From: Henckelia pumila
Taxonomy: Eukaryota; Streptophyta; Magnoliopsida; Lamiales; Gesneriaceae
Length of the DNA: 64,000 nucleotides
Direction of reading: 5' to 3'
Assembly: GCF_033568475.1 (NCBI RefSeq)
Contig: NC_133120.1
Coordinates: 85,206,151 to 85,270,150 of the forward strand
Part shown: positions 53,051 through 63,028 of the stretch, one piece after another
How positions within the stretch are numbered: the stretch's first letter is position 1
Layout of the letters: every line of letters begins with the position of its first letter
Notes under the pieces: generated by a model
Seen by the model: only the letters and a program-made list of their open reading frames with translations
What the model was told of the DNA's origin: nothing
The model's database searches: none
Made by a program: the position numbers and the translations under genes

Positions 53051-55672
53051 TGAAACATCTAGTACTAATATTATTAAATGCGGAAATATATATATATTTT
53101 TTAAAGTACTAATTAAACATATATGTACATACATGCCCATACATATATGCACAGAATAAATGAATTTAAAAATAAATGACTTATGAAAAAAATGAAATCT
53201 TTAGTAAATTAAATATTTGAGTCATGCATTAAAATAAAAACATTGTACTAAACAAATAAGTAAAATTTTTGCATGCACTGAAAATATTTAAGTAAAAATA
53301 ACGATGTGTTTAATATTCCATAAAATCATTAAGACTCAGACGACGGCCGGGGAATCACTGCATGTCCACTCATACGTCCTCGCCTCCGATGGGTACTACA
53401 TCCTCAACGTACTCACCTGCACCATACCAGTGTAGTGAGCCTAGAGGCCAAACATGCTAACATAACAAGGGTTTAAAATAATTTAAAACACTGAAATACT
53501 AATACATAACATATACATGAATGAGCATGCTAAAAATCTTGAATTATAATATCTTGCTTAAAAACTGATCTTAACTATAATCATATAATACATACTGAAA
53601 CATTGTTGAGCATACATTTTTCTAACATAGCATGGTTGTATCCATAGTGTAACCTGATAAAGTTCGACTGATCAGTCTCTTAAACCAACGTACGTGGCGG
53701 TGACGAATCACCCTGAAAATTTGGTAGTAAACTACCCTGATAATGATAGTAAACTGCCCTGATAAATGGGGACTGGTCCCCCTGATAATTGTCACACTAC
53801 TTCAACTTCCAACATAAAATTTTTATTTGCTCAACCTTAAACATTAAATCATGCCATAAAATTATTTCGTGAATGCATGTACTTAAATAAAATGTGTGTC
53901 CTTCATATATATTTAATTTAATTTTTCATACTAACATATAAATACTAAAATAACTTTCATGCATATAATAATTAAATATATAATCAGAACACATGCAAAT
54001 TTCTCATGGTTTGTACTGAACTGCTGGCCCTAACACTCAAGCCCATTTTCTTAAAATCTGGCCCATTAACATACTTAAGCCCATTAACACATTTCTAAGC
54101 CCAAATAACTTGATTAACTTAACTGGGCCTAAATAAAATATTTAAGCCCATTAACTTAATTAAACCCAATAAAATTCTAGACTGGCCCAAAAATACACTG
54201 ACTGGCCCAAAAATTCCTATGGGCCCACGAGCCCATAAAAATTATTGGCTAACTTAAAAATATTTTGAAAAGTCCAAATAAAATTATTTGGAAACCCAAA
54301 TAATTTTATTTCTAATTTAATTGGCCCAAAAACCAATTAAATCCTAAAATACTTTAAAATAAAAAATACTCAAGCCCGGCCCACCTAACCTGGACCCGGA
54401 CTCACTTGACCCGACCCTAGACTCTACTGACCCGACCCTGACCCCCAGGACCCGACCCTGACCAACCTAAACCCATAACCCGAAGCCCCCCCTCGTTTCT
54501 GTTACGGCCGCGAGCAGCAGCTCTTCTAGGGCTGCTGCCGCCCTGCTCCGGCCTTCCCTGGCCGGAGCTCCGCCGCCCAGACGTATCCCACGTCTGGGCG
54601 GACCAAACCAGCCCAAGGCCTCAGCCCCATGCACCTCCTACACCTTAACCGATCACCCTTTCCCTTAAACCCTAACCTGCGCCGATCTAGGACACCCGAT
54701 CGCCTAGCTTGCTTCCTGGGCTCGTTTGGCTTGAACCACTCGAGCCACTCGAGTCCAAACCACCCTTAAACGACCTCAAGACCCCTGGCCAGCAGCGGGA
54801 CGCACCATGGTTGAAGAAAACATGAGCATGATGGAAGGAATACATGAACAAAGTGCATAACAATCAAAAGCCAATGTTTTTCTGAAAATTTCTTGGATGT
54901 TTCTGCTGCATACACACGCACAGTATTACCCACTGATATGGAACGAAAATTTGAGAAAGAAAACATGCCTTCCACCGAAGTTGAAGAGAAAGCAACGTGT
55001 AAAACGATTCCGGGACGACGGGACGACGAGCAACCTTGAAACTTCGAAGAAACTCGGCTATGGAACGTCCTTGGCTGTGGTTCGAGGAAGAAGATGATGG
55101 ATGGGGGTGAGAAAACTGATGGAGGCGGCTGATGGAGGGTTTGAGCGTAGGCTTGGGTAGTTTTAGGATTTAAAATTTTAAATATAATTACCCTACATAA
55201 ATTACTTAATTAATATACCAAAGTATATAATTAAAGACTCCACTTAAAAGATTTAAATCTGATACTAATCATAAATCTCGAATTATATAATTAAGGAAAT
55301 TTTAAAAATACTAAAAAGTCATTATTTTGGCTTAATTTGAATAAAAACGGACTCCTAAAAATATATAAAATTAAATACTGAAAATTTTGAGGAAATAAAA
55401 CTCAAAATAATATTTTTGGGCTCTTAAAAGGCTCATGAAATAAATTGGATAGAAAGTTATCATCTCGTCCGTCCACGGTCCCGTCAACGCGATCAAAACA
55501 ATTAATTTCCATAAATCGTGAAAATCACTAATTATGGGTTAAATACTTAAAAATAACTTAAAACATGCACAAATAATTCACATAAATATTTAACCCATAT
55601 TCTAAAATTTTAAATAAATAAAATCCCTAATTATGCATGCGAATTTACGTATTAAAAGTACCGGATGTTACA
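53051..55672 (-). repeat. Element C 5' LTR
   Basis: Same sequence as the left LTR apart from scattered single-base changes and small indels. The GCCCA cluster lies at about 54,025-54,330. Confidence 0.95.
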
Positions 55673-55677
55673 AGGTC

Positions 55678-56314
55678 CACGCCTATAGTCTGCTCTACAC
55701 TGCCAAATGATACTACTATCATTAAAGTGCTCTAAAAGCCTTAACTAAGCTATTGCATACTCCTAAATATTTATAGGAAGCAAAAGCTATACCTTCGTCC
55801 GTCGTTAGCCCTTTGATGTCGATGCCTCCAGAACCTGGGCACAACTCTGCTACTACTATCGAACGCCTTGATGACTCCCGGGTCAAGCCTAGGAAGGCTA
55901 GAACAACTCGAATACGACTAGAGTAGAGAGGAAATCCGGAATTGGCAATTGAAAATGAATTCTCGACCTTCTATTTATAGACAACGATCGGAGCCTCCGA
56001 TCCTCGATCGAAACGTCCGAACCTCGATCGGAACGTCCGATCCTGCCATCGGAGCTTCCGAAGATCCTGATCTGCCACGTTTCAAAATATCACTTGTTGA
56101 CTCCGGATAGGGGTGATCGGAGCTTCCGATCCTGATCGGAGCTTCCGATCTTGCCACACGTCATGCCTGACGTGATACCATCGGAGCTTCCGATCCTGCA
56201 TCGGAGCTTCCGATCCTGTTCGGAACTTCCGAACCTACCTTCGGAGCTTTCGAACTCTATCCAAGTAATTATGATTAATTCCTTAATTACTGATTTTGGT
56301 TACGGGCTACTACA
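55678..56314 (-). repeat. Element B 5' LTR, second part
   Basis: Resumes after the second AGGTC (55673-55677) and ends GGCTACTACA. It carries the U3 region with palindromic repeats and the TATA box. Confidence 0.93.
55971..56260 (-). promoter_or_regulatory. Element B LTR promoter, separated from its gag-pol
   Basis: TATA box CTATAAATAG at 55980-55971 (minus) with GATCGGAGCTTCCGATC-type palindromes, a TGACGT palindrome and a W-box-like TTGAC upstream. Element C, inserted downstream of it, now lies between this promoter and the B coding region. Confidence 0.65.
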
Positions 56315-56319
56315 ATAGC

Positions 56320-59130
56320 ATTCTAGCTGTCAAGTACCATTTATATGAACGTCATAAAAAAATCTTACAAAAAATAAAGAATCAGCAATACGACAAGCAT
56401 TGGGGACCTTCAACCAAATTAGAGTGCGGTGCCAGCATCTCTTCATCTTCTTGCTGTTACAGTGTCAAGATGGAAAAATAAATCAAATAACACGCCTGAT
56501 CCAATAACCCAAGCCATTGTCCCGATTCAAAACCTCAATAAGAAGATTAAATTCAAAAGTTGAACTTGATACAATTTAAGTAGGACACCTAAAAATCTCC
56601 CATCCCCAGTCACTAAAAACCCTAGTCGATCACAACCATTCAGGCACCATAGACCAACAACCAATCAAGGACAAAAATAATTCTCCGCTGCGAAAGAAAA
56701 AAGAACAAATTGAGATACATGGTTTCTTTTCTTACTGTTTCTGAAAATCATTGTTTTGTCGCATCCATGATGTCATCGATTATCTCTTCTGCCATACTCT
56801 CTAATTTTCTCTGCCACTTGAAAATACCAGCAAGAACACATTTAATTATTTACATGCCTGGGGAGGAGAACTTTGACAACATGTTGCACTTAACCATATC
56901 CCTGTAAAAAATTTAGAAACTATTTCATAAAAGAATATATAGAGAAATGCAAAAACAAACTGCAGAGTCCATTTGGTTTTCATTTTGTTTATAACAATAG
57001 GTTACATCATCTTTTAAGGCAGGTGAAGCCTGTTGTCTTTTAAAAAAGTTCAAATTCAAATCTAAATATCTAATGCATCGCATAGTCAAACAAATTAATG
57101 GCTCCTTCCTAGAATCTGGATTTTAGCACACAGGTTTGGAACATATAAATTCTTGATTGAGTATTCTCACATAGTTCACCGAGAGCTATCAAAAAATTTA
57201 AGGCAAAACATCCCATGACAAAGAAAGTGTTCAAGTCAAAACCAGCATTTCAGTTTTCTCGCAATGACTGATACTCAAGAAGAAACCAAGAAAAGTGTGG
57301 TCCAATACCAAATTCCTGATTAAAAACTGACAAATAAAAATTGTACGTGGATGCACCAACCAAAGATAATTAAGTCTTGAGAAATCCCAAGACTGATCTC
57401 TGGTTTCGCCATTCGACCCAGTGGTAATCAAACCCAGAACCACATGAATCGAGAGCGGAGAGAATACAAGATTGGAGTCCTTTGCTTCAAGTTATAAACG
57501 ATTTAAAAATAGCTCATATGCGTTGAAAGGGCGGTTGAATCTGGAATAACAAAACAAACGCTCGCGCACAGAATCTGGAATAACTTCAAAACCAAGCTAA
57601 AACATACTAATCGAATGAAAATAGCTAATAAATAAGAAAGGCAAGTCACCTAGTGCATATCCAGCTGCGAACATGTCTTCGAGTCGCGCAAAATCGGGCT
57701 CCTAACTTGAGATTCAAGGCTTAGATCGAACCTACAAGTTATGGGTTTGGTGGAGGAGGGACGACCAACACATTCCCAGCGGGGTTCAGTATCGACGGCG
57801 GCAACTTGGAGAGGGGAGAAGGAAAGTGACGGGATTTGCGAACTGTTGTTTCTGAATCGGGGTTAGGGATTACGTTTTCTACACACTCCACTGCATGAAA
57901 AAACCCAAATTGATACCAAAATAGAAGGATTCAGACATTGGGCTTTCAAATCATGGCGTTTGCGAGCGGTTTCCGACGGTGGTGGATGGATGGAGATGGA
58001 AATCGGCGGCCGTTTGGTCGAAGAAGAAAGGGCATCGCTGATGATTTATTTCTACGCGAGCTGGGTTAGAAATAAAAGTGAAAGGAAAATCAAGTCTGGA
58101 ACCGGTTCATCTTTTTTACTTCAGCAGTTATAATTAATTTTTTTATTTTTTAATGTTTTACTTCCTCAAAAATAATATGTCGAAGTAAAAAGCTACCAAA
58201 AATTATTAGTGAAGCCCGGGTTTTTTAAAATTCGAAGTAAAATGTAGGTTTTTTTTATTTTTATATTAATTATTATTTATTTTATTCATTCAAAAAACTT
58301 ATGTAAAATTCGTTTTTCGGTTCGATTAAGTTAATCAGGAGAAAAAACTGAACTGAATTAACAGTTCAATTTTTTATTCAAATTTAATTTTCAATTTCGA
58401 GCAGTAACACCCTTTATTTTACTCATTAATAAATTAATTATTCAAATATAATATATATTAATTATATTAATCAATATATAATAAAATGATATTTTTCTAT
58501 TTGTATTAAATAATTATCCATTTTCTTGATAAAAAATTGATATAAAAATTATATATTAATAAAACAACACGCAATAAATAAATCATATACACGAAATATT
58601 TTTCGGGTTGAATCGTATGTGGTTGACGGTTTGGATTGGTTTTTGACACCCCTAGTGAATCTTGCATATTTATTTATAATAAATAGTAATGTTTGCTAAT
58701 ACAAGATTGCCCAACCAAAACGGAAAATTCCCTTGTTCCCACTGAACTGGAGAACGGGAAGAAATAACAAATACATGTTTTAAAACATTATTTAATTATT
58801 TGGTTTAAATATTTCAATTCAACACTATAAAGTAATTATTAATATATCTAGTCAAATGATATAGTAATTAACATTGGATCCTTACAAGATTAATTAATAT
58901 AAACGGCAAAAACATGTTAGAATAACATTTTTTATGTTCATAAAATAATAAATACAGTGGAACATTCATTAACAAGATTTTTTACATTTTGATACATGCA
59001 TTTTAATTAAATAAATTAGGAATAACAATAATAATAATTTAATGTTTGTAATAATAATATTTAGTAATAATTATATAAAATAATTACTCAATAAAAAATA
59101 ATATATTCGATAAGTATTTTTTTTGAACGA
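56320..59130 (-). other. Right internal part of the CACTA element
   Basis: Contains the UBP12/13 N-terminal exon fragment (56393-56453), and a 5'UTR-like, GC-richer stretch at about 57,640-58,020 with a donor-like CACTAG|GTGACTT, which may be the captured first exon or promoter region of the same gene. Another coding-like stretch at 56,750-56,840 is not recognised. The rest, 58,100-59,130, is AT-rich. No transposase was seen. Confidence 0.55.
56393..56453 (-). pseudogene. UBP12: UBP12/UBP13 N-terminal exon fragment
   Basis: After a splice acceptor (ACTGTAACAG) the minus strand reads QEDEEMLAPHSNLVEGPQ, which matches the acidic N-terminus of plant UBP12/13 just before the MATH domain. The frame stops soon after, so the MATH domain and the first half of the UCH domain are missing. 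In the CACTA without the LTR nest this exon lies only about 0.45 kb upstream of the 22,309-22,403 exon, so the captured gene is internally deleted. Confidence 0.72.
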
Positions 59131-59134
59131 CTTG

Positions 59135-59793
59135 TTTTTTAACCATCGTTTAAAAAAACCGTGGCTAATTTAACCACGGTTTTATTAAAACCGTGATTGA
59201 TTAAGGGCAATTTGCTCAAAAATCCCCAAATGCAAACATGTTTTGCTTTGGGGTCCCTAGTCATAAAATATGGTACAAAACAATACAAGATGTGGTACAA
59301 AACCATACAAGATGTAGTACAAATTAACAAAAAATGTGGTACAAAAAAGTGACTAGGGAGTGCGAGCAAAACATGTTTGTATTGGGGATTTTTGAGCAAT
59401 TTGCACATTGATTAACCACGGTTTTAATAAAACCGTGGCTAAATTTAACCACGGTTTTTTAAAAACAGTGGTTAAATATAACCACAGTTTTAAAAAAATC
59501 GTGGTTAACTAACCACGGTTTTAAAAAACCATGGCAAAACTTAGCTATGGTGTTTTAAACTGTGGCTACAATTAACCACGGTTTTTTCAAACCGTGGCTA
59601 CTTTTAGCCACGGTTTATATAAAACCGTGATTATTCAACCACGGTTAAAAAAACCGTGGCTAACTTACCCACGGTTTTTTTAAGCCGTGGTTATTCATCC
59701 ACGGTTTTAAAAAACCGTGGCTAATTAACCACAGTTTTTTTCAAACCGTGGCTGTTTAACCACGGTTTTGATAAAACCGTGGCTAAATAGCTT
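59135..59793. repeat. CACTA right subterminal repeat array
   Basis: Alternating AACCACGGTTTT/AAAACCGTGG motifs as in the left array, interrupted by a 202-bp MITE at 59205-59406. Confidence 0.9.
59205..59406. mobile_element. MITE with 9-bp target duplication (Mutator-like)
   Basis: A 202-bp element with terminal inverted repeats (left GGGCAATTTGCTCAAAAATC; the right end is the reverse complement of GTGCAAATTGCTCAAAAATC), flanked by ATTGATTAA at 59196-59204 and 59407-59415. A 9-bp duplication is typical of Mutator-like elements. The interior has four imperfect GTGGTACAAAA-type repeats and no coding capacity. Confidence 0.82.
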
Positions 59794-59807
59794 GTTTTTT
59801 TGTAGTG
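59794..59807 (-). repeat. CACTA right terminal inverted repeat
   Basis: GTTTTTTTGTAGTG, the reverse complement of the left TIR, followed by target duplication TGA. Confidence 0.92.
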
Positions 59808-59810
59808 TGA

Positions 59811-62267
59811 GAACTTTTCATACAGAATTCAGGAGATTGGCGCACAAATGTTGGTAAGGGTCGAATATTCATGTGCATGTAAGTTTGGCACTGAATATTC
59901 ATTGCGATGATTTCTGAATTCAAATATTTAACCGAATGAGTTTGGCTGCGTATGTGTTACCAAATATATATATATTTAATTTGTGCCATTCTATTGGGAC
60001 GGGTCATCTTTATGAAAAAAATTGAAATGATTAATTAAGGGTCAGTTTAGTGGCTAGCTATAAATCCGCGTGGGCACTCTCGTTCATTAATTCCACTCGC
60101 AAATATCACACAAGGGTCCATTAATTATATTGTTTGCCGCAACATCTTAAATCCACAAGTTGAGATAATATATGCTCAAAACAATGATGAAATTGCATTT
60201 CATGTTCCTATAACTCTGCCCATATCATACTCTATTAACAATGCCTGAATAAAGCTACGTGATGTTAAAATATGAATTCTCACAATGAATGGGGAAGTTA
60301 CTAAGAAAACTAATTAATCTGGCCGGCATTTAGTTATTATATAATTAATATTATATTCGTATCTTGTCACAAGCTGTAAGTTTCCTCAGCTAACTGTGTC
60401 TGTGGAGTTAGGTCCGATCGAGATACGTAGAGTGATTGCAAGTTGCATGCATGCCAATGCTTCCACGTTGCAAAACAAACACCATACGTACCAAATAGTT
60501 TGAGTTTCAAATTTAATGAGCTCATCAACTTCGCATGTGAATATGTAATGTGATAGCTGTTTCTACGAGAGAAATTCATGCAATATATATCTTAGGTGCG
60601 TACGTACATGGACCATTCTGCGGAGTATACCTGCAAATGCAAGAGTTTGAGTGGGTATATGAATGTCCACGTTTGACGTTTGGCAGTACACTGCAGGCTG
60701 GTTACCAATGTACGATCGACATGGACGATCCAAGTGCGGTGAATTTCGATGCCAACACCATATGTTTGTGAAATTGTGCTGCCATTAAAGAAAGTACAAA
60801 ACAAAACAAAAAAAACAAACAAAGATAACATTCAAAAAGGGTTTTGTACATGGGCAACATGACCCCCAATGATTGGTCCAAATCAGTGGATTCCACGTGG
60901 GTTCCATTGATTTGGATTTATCAAAACCCGTCACGCTACCCACAAGGCACTACTCTGTGGGTAGCATCGACATCTCAAAAAAAAACCTAGGCTCGATCCC
61001 ATTTTAATTTGTACGTACATAGTCTTGTCACACTCTTTATGAATGACAAGTATTTTTTAACCAAAAGTATCCAAGGGGGAAGAATATTATAGCATGAAGA
61101 GATCTTTGTCATTGGCACTTGGGAATTAAATGGACTTGGATTGGGCTAATGACACAAAATAGTACTAAAATGGAAAAAAAGTATGGACCATATTTATCCC
61201 TCGCTAGCTGTACTGTACGTTCCCTCATTAATTTGTCTATGCTGCATGAACAAAGTTGCTAAAGCAATCCAAAACCCAAAAAAAATTAAATACAAGAATA
61301 ATTTCTCAGCATATATGCATGCATCCATGCAAGTTTAGGCTTTTGTCATTTCCAATTAATTCTCAATTTTTTTTTATAAAAAAATGTGTTGATTCATTTT
61401 TCACACCATTAATTAGTTATATTTATGTATGAGATTGTAATAAAAATTTTGTGGTATAAGTATTGTTCGACCCTTTCCTTTTTGTTAATTATAAGTTGGC
61501 AACATATTAAATTCATAATAGGGATTGAGGGTGATGGGGGAAGGAATGTTATGCCATTAATACTTGTTCGATCTCTAACAAGTGCATGGCATGCAAGAGG
61601 AATACAATGTAATGTTTATATTTTGTGGTGATATACTCTAAACTCATTTAGGACCACCGGTGTCATTCTCGCCATTAGCCAGGCCAAAAAATTAAGTTAT
61701 TCATTGCAAAAATTATAATTCAATATGCTTGCAAACATATTATATATCCACCACTATTATATATGCATGTGCGCGCATATTCAATTTCTAAATTATATAG
61801 ACGCGTACACCAAGAGTGGATGAGTTGAAATATTGCACACAAAAGCAATTGATATATATTATCCACTATACATGATTTCTAATATCATCACGCAAAAAAA
61901 AAAAATTATAAAGATAAAGATAAAAAAAATTATTCTTCGTACGTATCATGAAAAATGTGAAATAATGTGCAAATGCAATAATTTTGAAAAGAATTTTAGA
62001 ACGTGCATGTTTATTAGTTATTAATTAATATTCATGATTTTGGTCATATATAGCCCCATACATAGTTTTCCCTTACGACGCGACAAAGCCTGTTAATTAG
62101 GTAATTTTGAATTTTCTCAAATTGTTTTCTTTAATTCATAATTATTTATTATTGCCAAATTGGGGGATAAGGTTGTATTTGGATTGAGTTTTAGCCCATG
62201 ATTTCGAATTTATTTCCATGACTAAATAACTAAAACAAAGTAAACTCAAATCCATTTCAATATCTTA

Positions 62268-62299
<32 letters not shown>

Positions 62300-62301
62300 T
62301 A
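59811..62301. other. Intergenic, no gene seen
   Basis: AT-rich with short tracts of simple repeats. The patch at 60,845-60,985 shares the words CACGCTACCC and GGGTAGCATCGACAT with the region near 11,560-11,620. Short open frames (73 aa or less) have no recognised domain. Confidence 0.55.
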
Positions 62302-62663
62302 TCTTACTATATTATTAAAGTAGAGACATTTTGATTAACAAACTTTCAATTAATTGGTGAAGTTTGATTTGAAATTATTATTATCTCCTAACTTAATTTT
62401 CAATAAAACTAAAATTATTGGGCTAAATAGTCATTTTATACCATTTTCTCTTTTCTAGACATTAAAAGCTCACTTTGTGCCCTTTGATATTATTTTATTC
62501 ACAAAAATGACACTCAATTTATAAGATATATATATTTTGTGAATATTTGTTTAGAAAAACGTTATATTTTTTTAATTATTTTTTAATTTTACAATTTATT
62601 ATTTATTTTCTTCGTTAAAAAAATGAAATGTACGAGCACGCAACGCGTGCAGTGAAATACTAA
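62302..62663 (+). mobile_element. Short non-autonomous Helitron, copy 1
   Basis: The 5' end TCTTACTATATTATTAAAG is preceded by A. The 3' end has hairpin GCACGCAACGCGTGC (62636-62650), a 9-base spacer and CTAA before T. It is 362 bp with no coding. The 5' word and the hairpin are typical of plant non-autonomous Helitrons. Confidence 0.7.
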
Positions 62664-63028
62664 TATATTATTAAATTAGGGAGCCTTTAATTAACTAAAT
62701 TTCAATTAATCGGCGAAGCTTGTGGTGAAATTACGATTATATCCTAATTTAATTCCAAAAAAATCAAAATTATTAAACAAATTAGTCATTTTATATGGTC
62801 TCATATTTTTTAGCCATTAGATTTTATCTTATTTACCAAGACATTTGCTATCTTTGTTTATATTTTAAATTTTTAGATTGGATAATTATCACTTTTAAAC
62901 TTTGAATATCTAATTCATCATGTTACTTTTTTTTTTTTCAGTCAGTCATGTGATTCTAAAAATGACATGAAAGTCAATTAACATAAAAAATTTATGTACA
63001 TGCACGCATCGCGTGCAAGAGACGCTAG
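62657..63028 (+). mobile_element. Short non-autonomous Helitron, copy 2 (head-to-tail)
   Basis: Begins with a related word (ACTAATATATTATTAAATTAG) at the junction with copy 1. It ends with hairpin GCACGCATCGCGTGC (63002-63016), spacer AAGAGACG and CTAG before T. The interior aligns with copy 1 (TTTCAATTAATCGGCGAAGC versus TTTCAATTAATTGGTGAAGT). Confidence 0.68.

Larger units (their letters stand above)
36014..55672 (-). mobile_element. Element C: Ty3/gypsy chromovirus with 2.6-kb LTRs, inserted in the 5' LTR of B
   Basis: LTRs TGAAACATCT...GGATGTTACA: 3' LTR 36014-38638 (2625 bp) and 5' LTR 53051-55672 (2622 bp), near-identical by eye. Target duplication AGGTC at 36009-36013 and 55673-55677. 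tRNA-Met primer site at 53037-53048; polypurine tract (ATTCTTCCCCCCTT on plus) after 38638. Without element D it is about 9.99 kb. It belongs to a different family from A and B. Confidence 0.95.
22772..56314 (-). mobile_element. Element B: Ty3/gypsy chromovirus-like LTR retrotransposon, split by A and C
   Basis: The LTRs begin TGTAGTGACC and end GGCTACTACA. The 3' LTR is at the left (22772-23943 plus 30545-30702, about 1330 bp) and the 5' LTR at the right (35320-36013 plus 55678-56314, about 1331 bp). The flanks are GTAGC (22767-22771) and ATAGC (56315-56319), a 5-bp duplication with one mismatch. Without A and C the element is about 7.28 kb. The tRNA-Met primer site is beside the 5' LTR, and a purine tract (CTCCCCCACTT on the plus strand) follows 30702. 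The gag-pol frame lacks only one codon. A and B are clearly the same family. Confidence 0.93.
20895..59807. mobile_element. Non-autonomous CACTA (En/Spm) transposon carrying UBP12/13 gene fragments
   Basis: The left end begins CACTACAAAAAAACTT and the right end is ..GTTTTTTTGTAGTG, giving a perfect 14-bp terminal inverted repeat CACTACAAAAAAAC. The flanks are TGA at 20892-20894 and TGA at 59808-59810, the 3-bp duplication expected of CACTA elements. Dense subterminal repeats lie inside both ends. No transposase (TNPA/TNPD) homology was recognised. Without the nested LTR nest (22,772-56,314) and a 202-bp MITE the element is about 5.2 kb. The interior carries two pieces of a ubiquitin-specific protease gene, so it resembles a gene-capturing (Pack-type) CACTA. 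Confidence 0.9.

Noticed and set aside
55981..56250. Heat-shock elements in the A/B LTR palindromes
   Set aside because: The palindromes have GAA and TTC halves with the wrong spacing (one base, or GAAGCTCC) for nGAAnnTTCn.
22309..56453. A working UBP12/13 gene split by a giant intron full of transposons
   Set aside because: The MATH domain, the catalytic Cys box and the His box are absent, the frame is shifted at the start of one exon, and the fragments lie between CACTA ends. A captured remnant fits better.
60550..60771. 73-codon plus-strand open frame
   Set aside because: No domain, no splice context and no flanking gene signals; expected by chance at this size.
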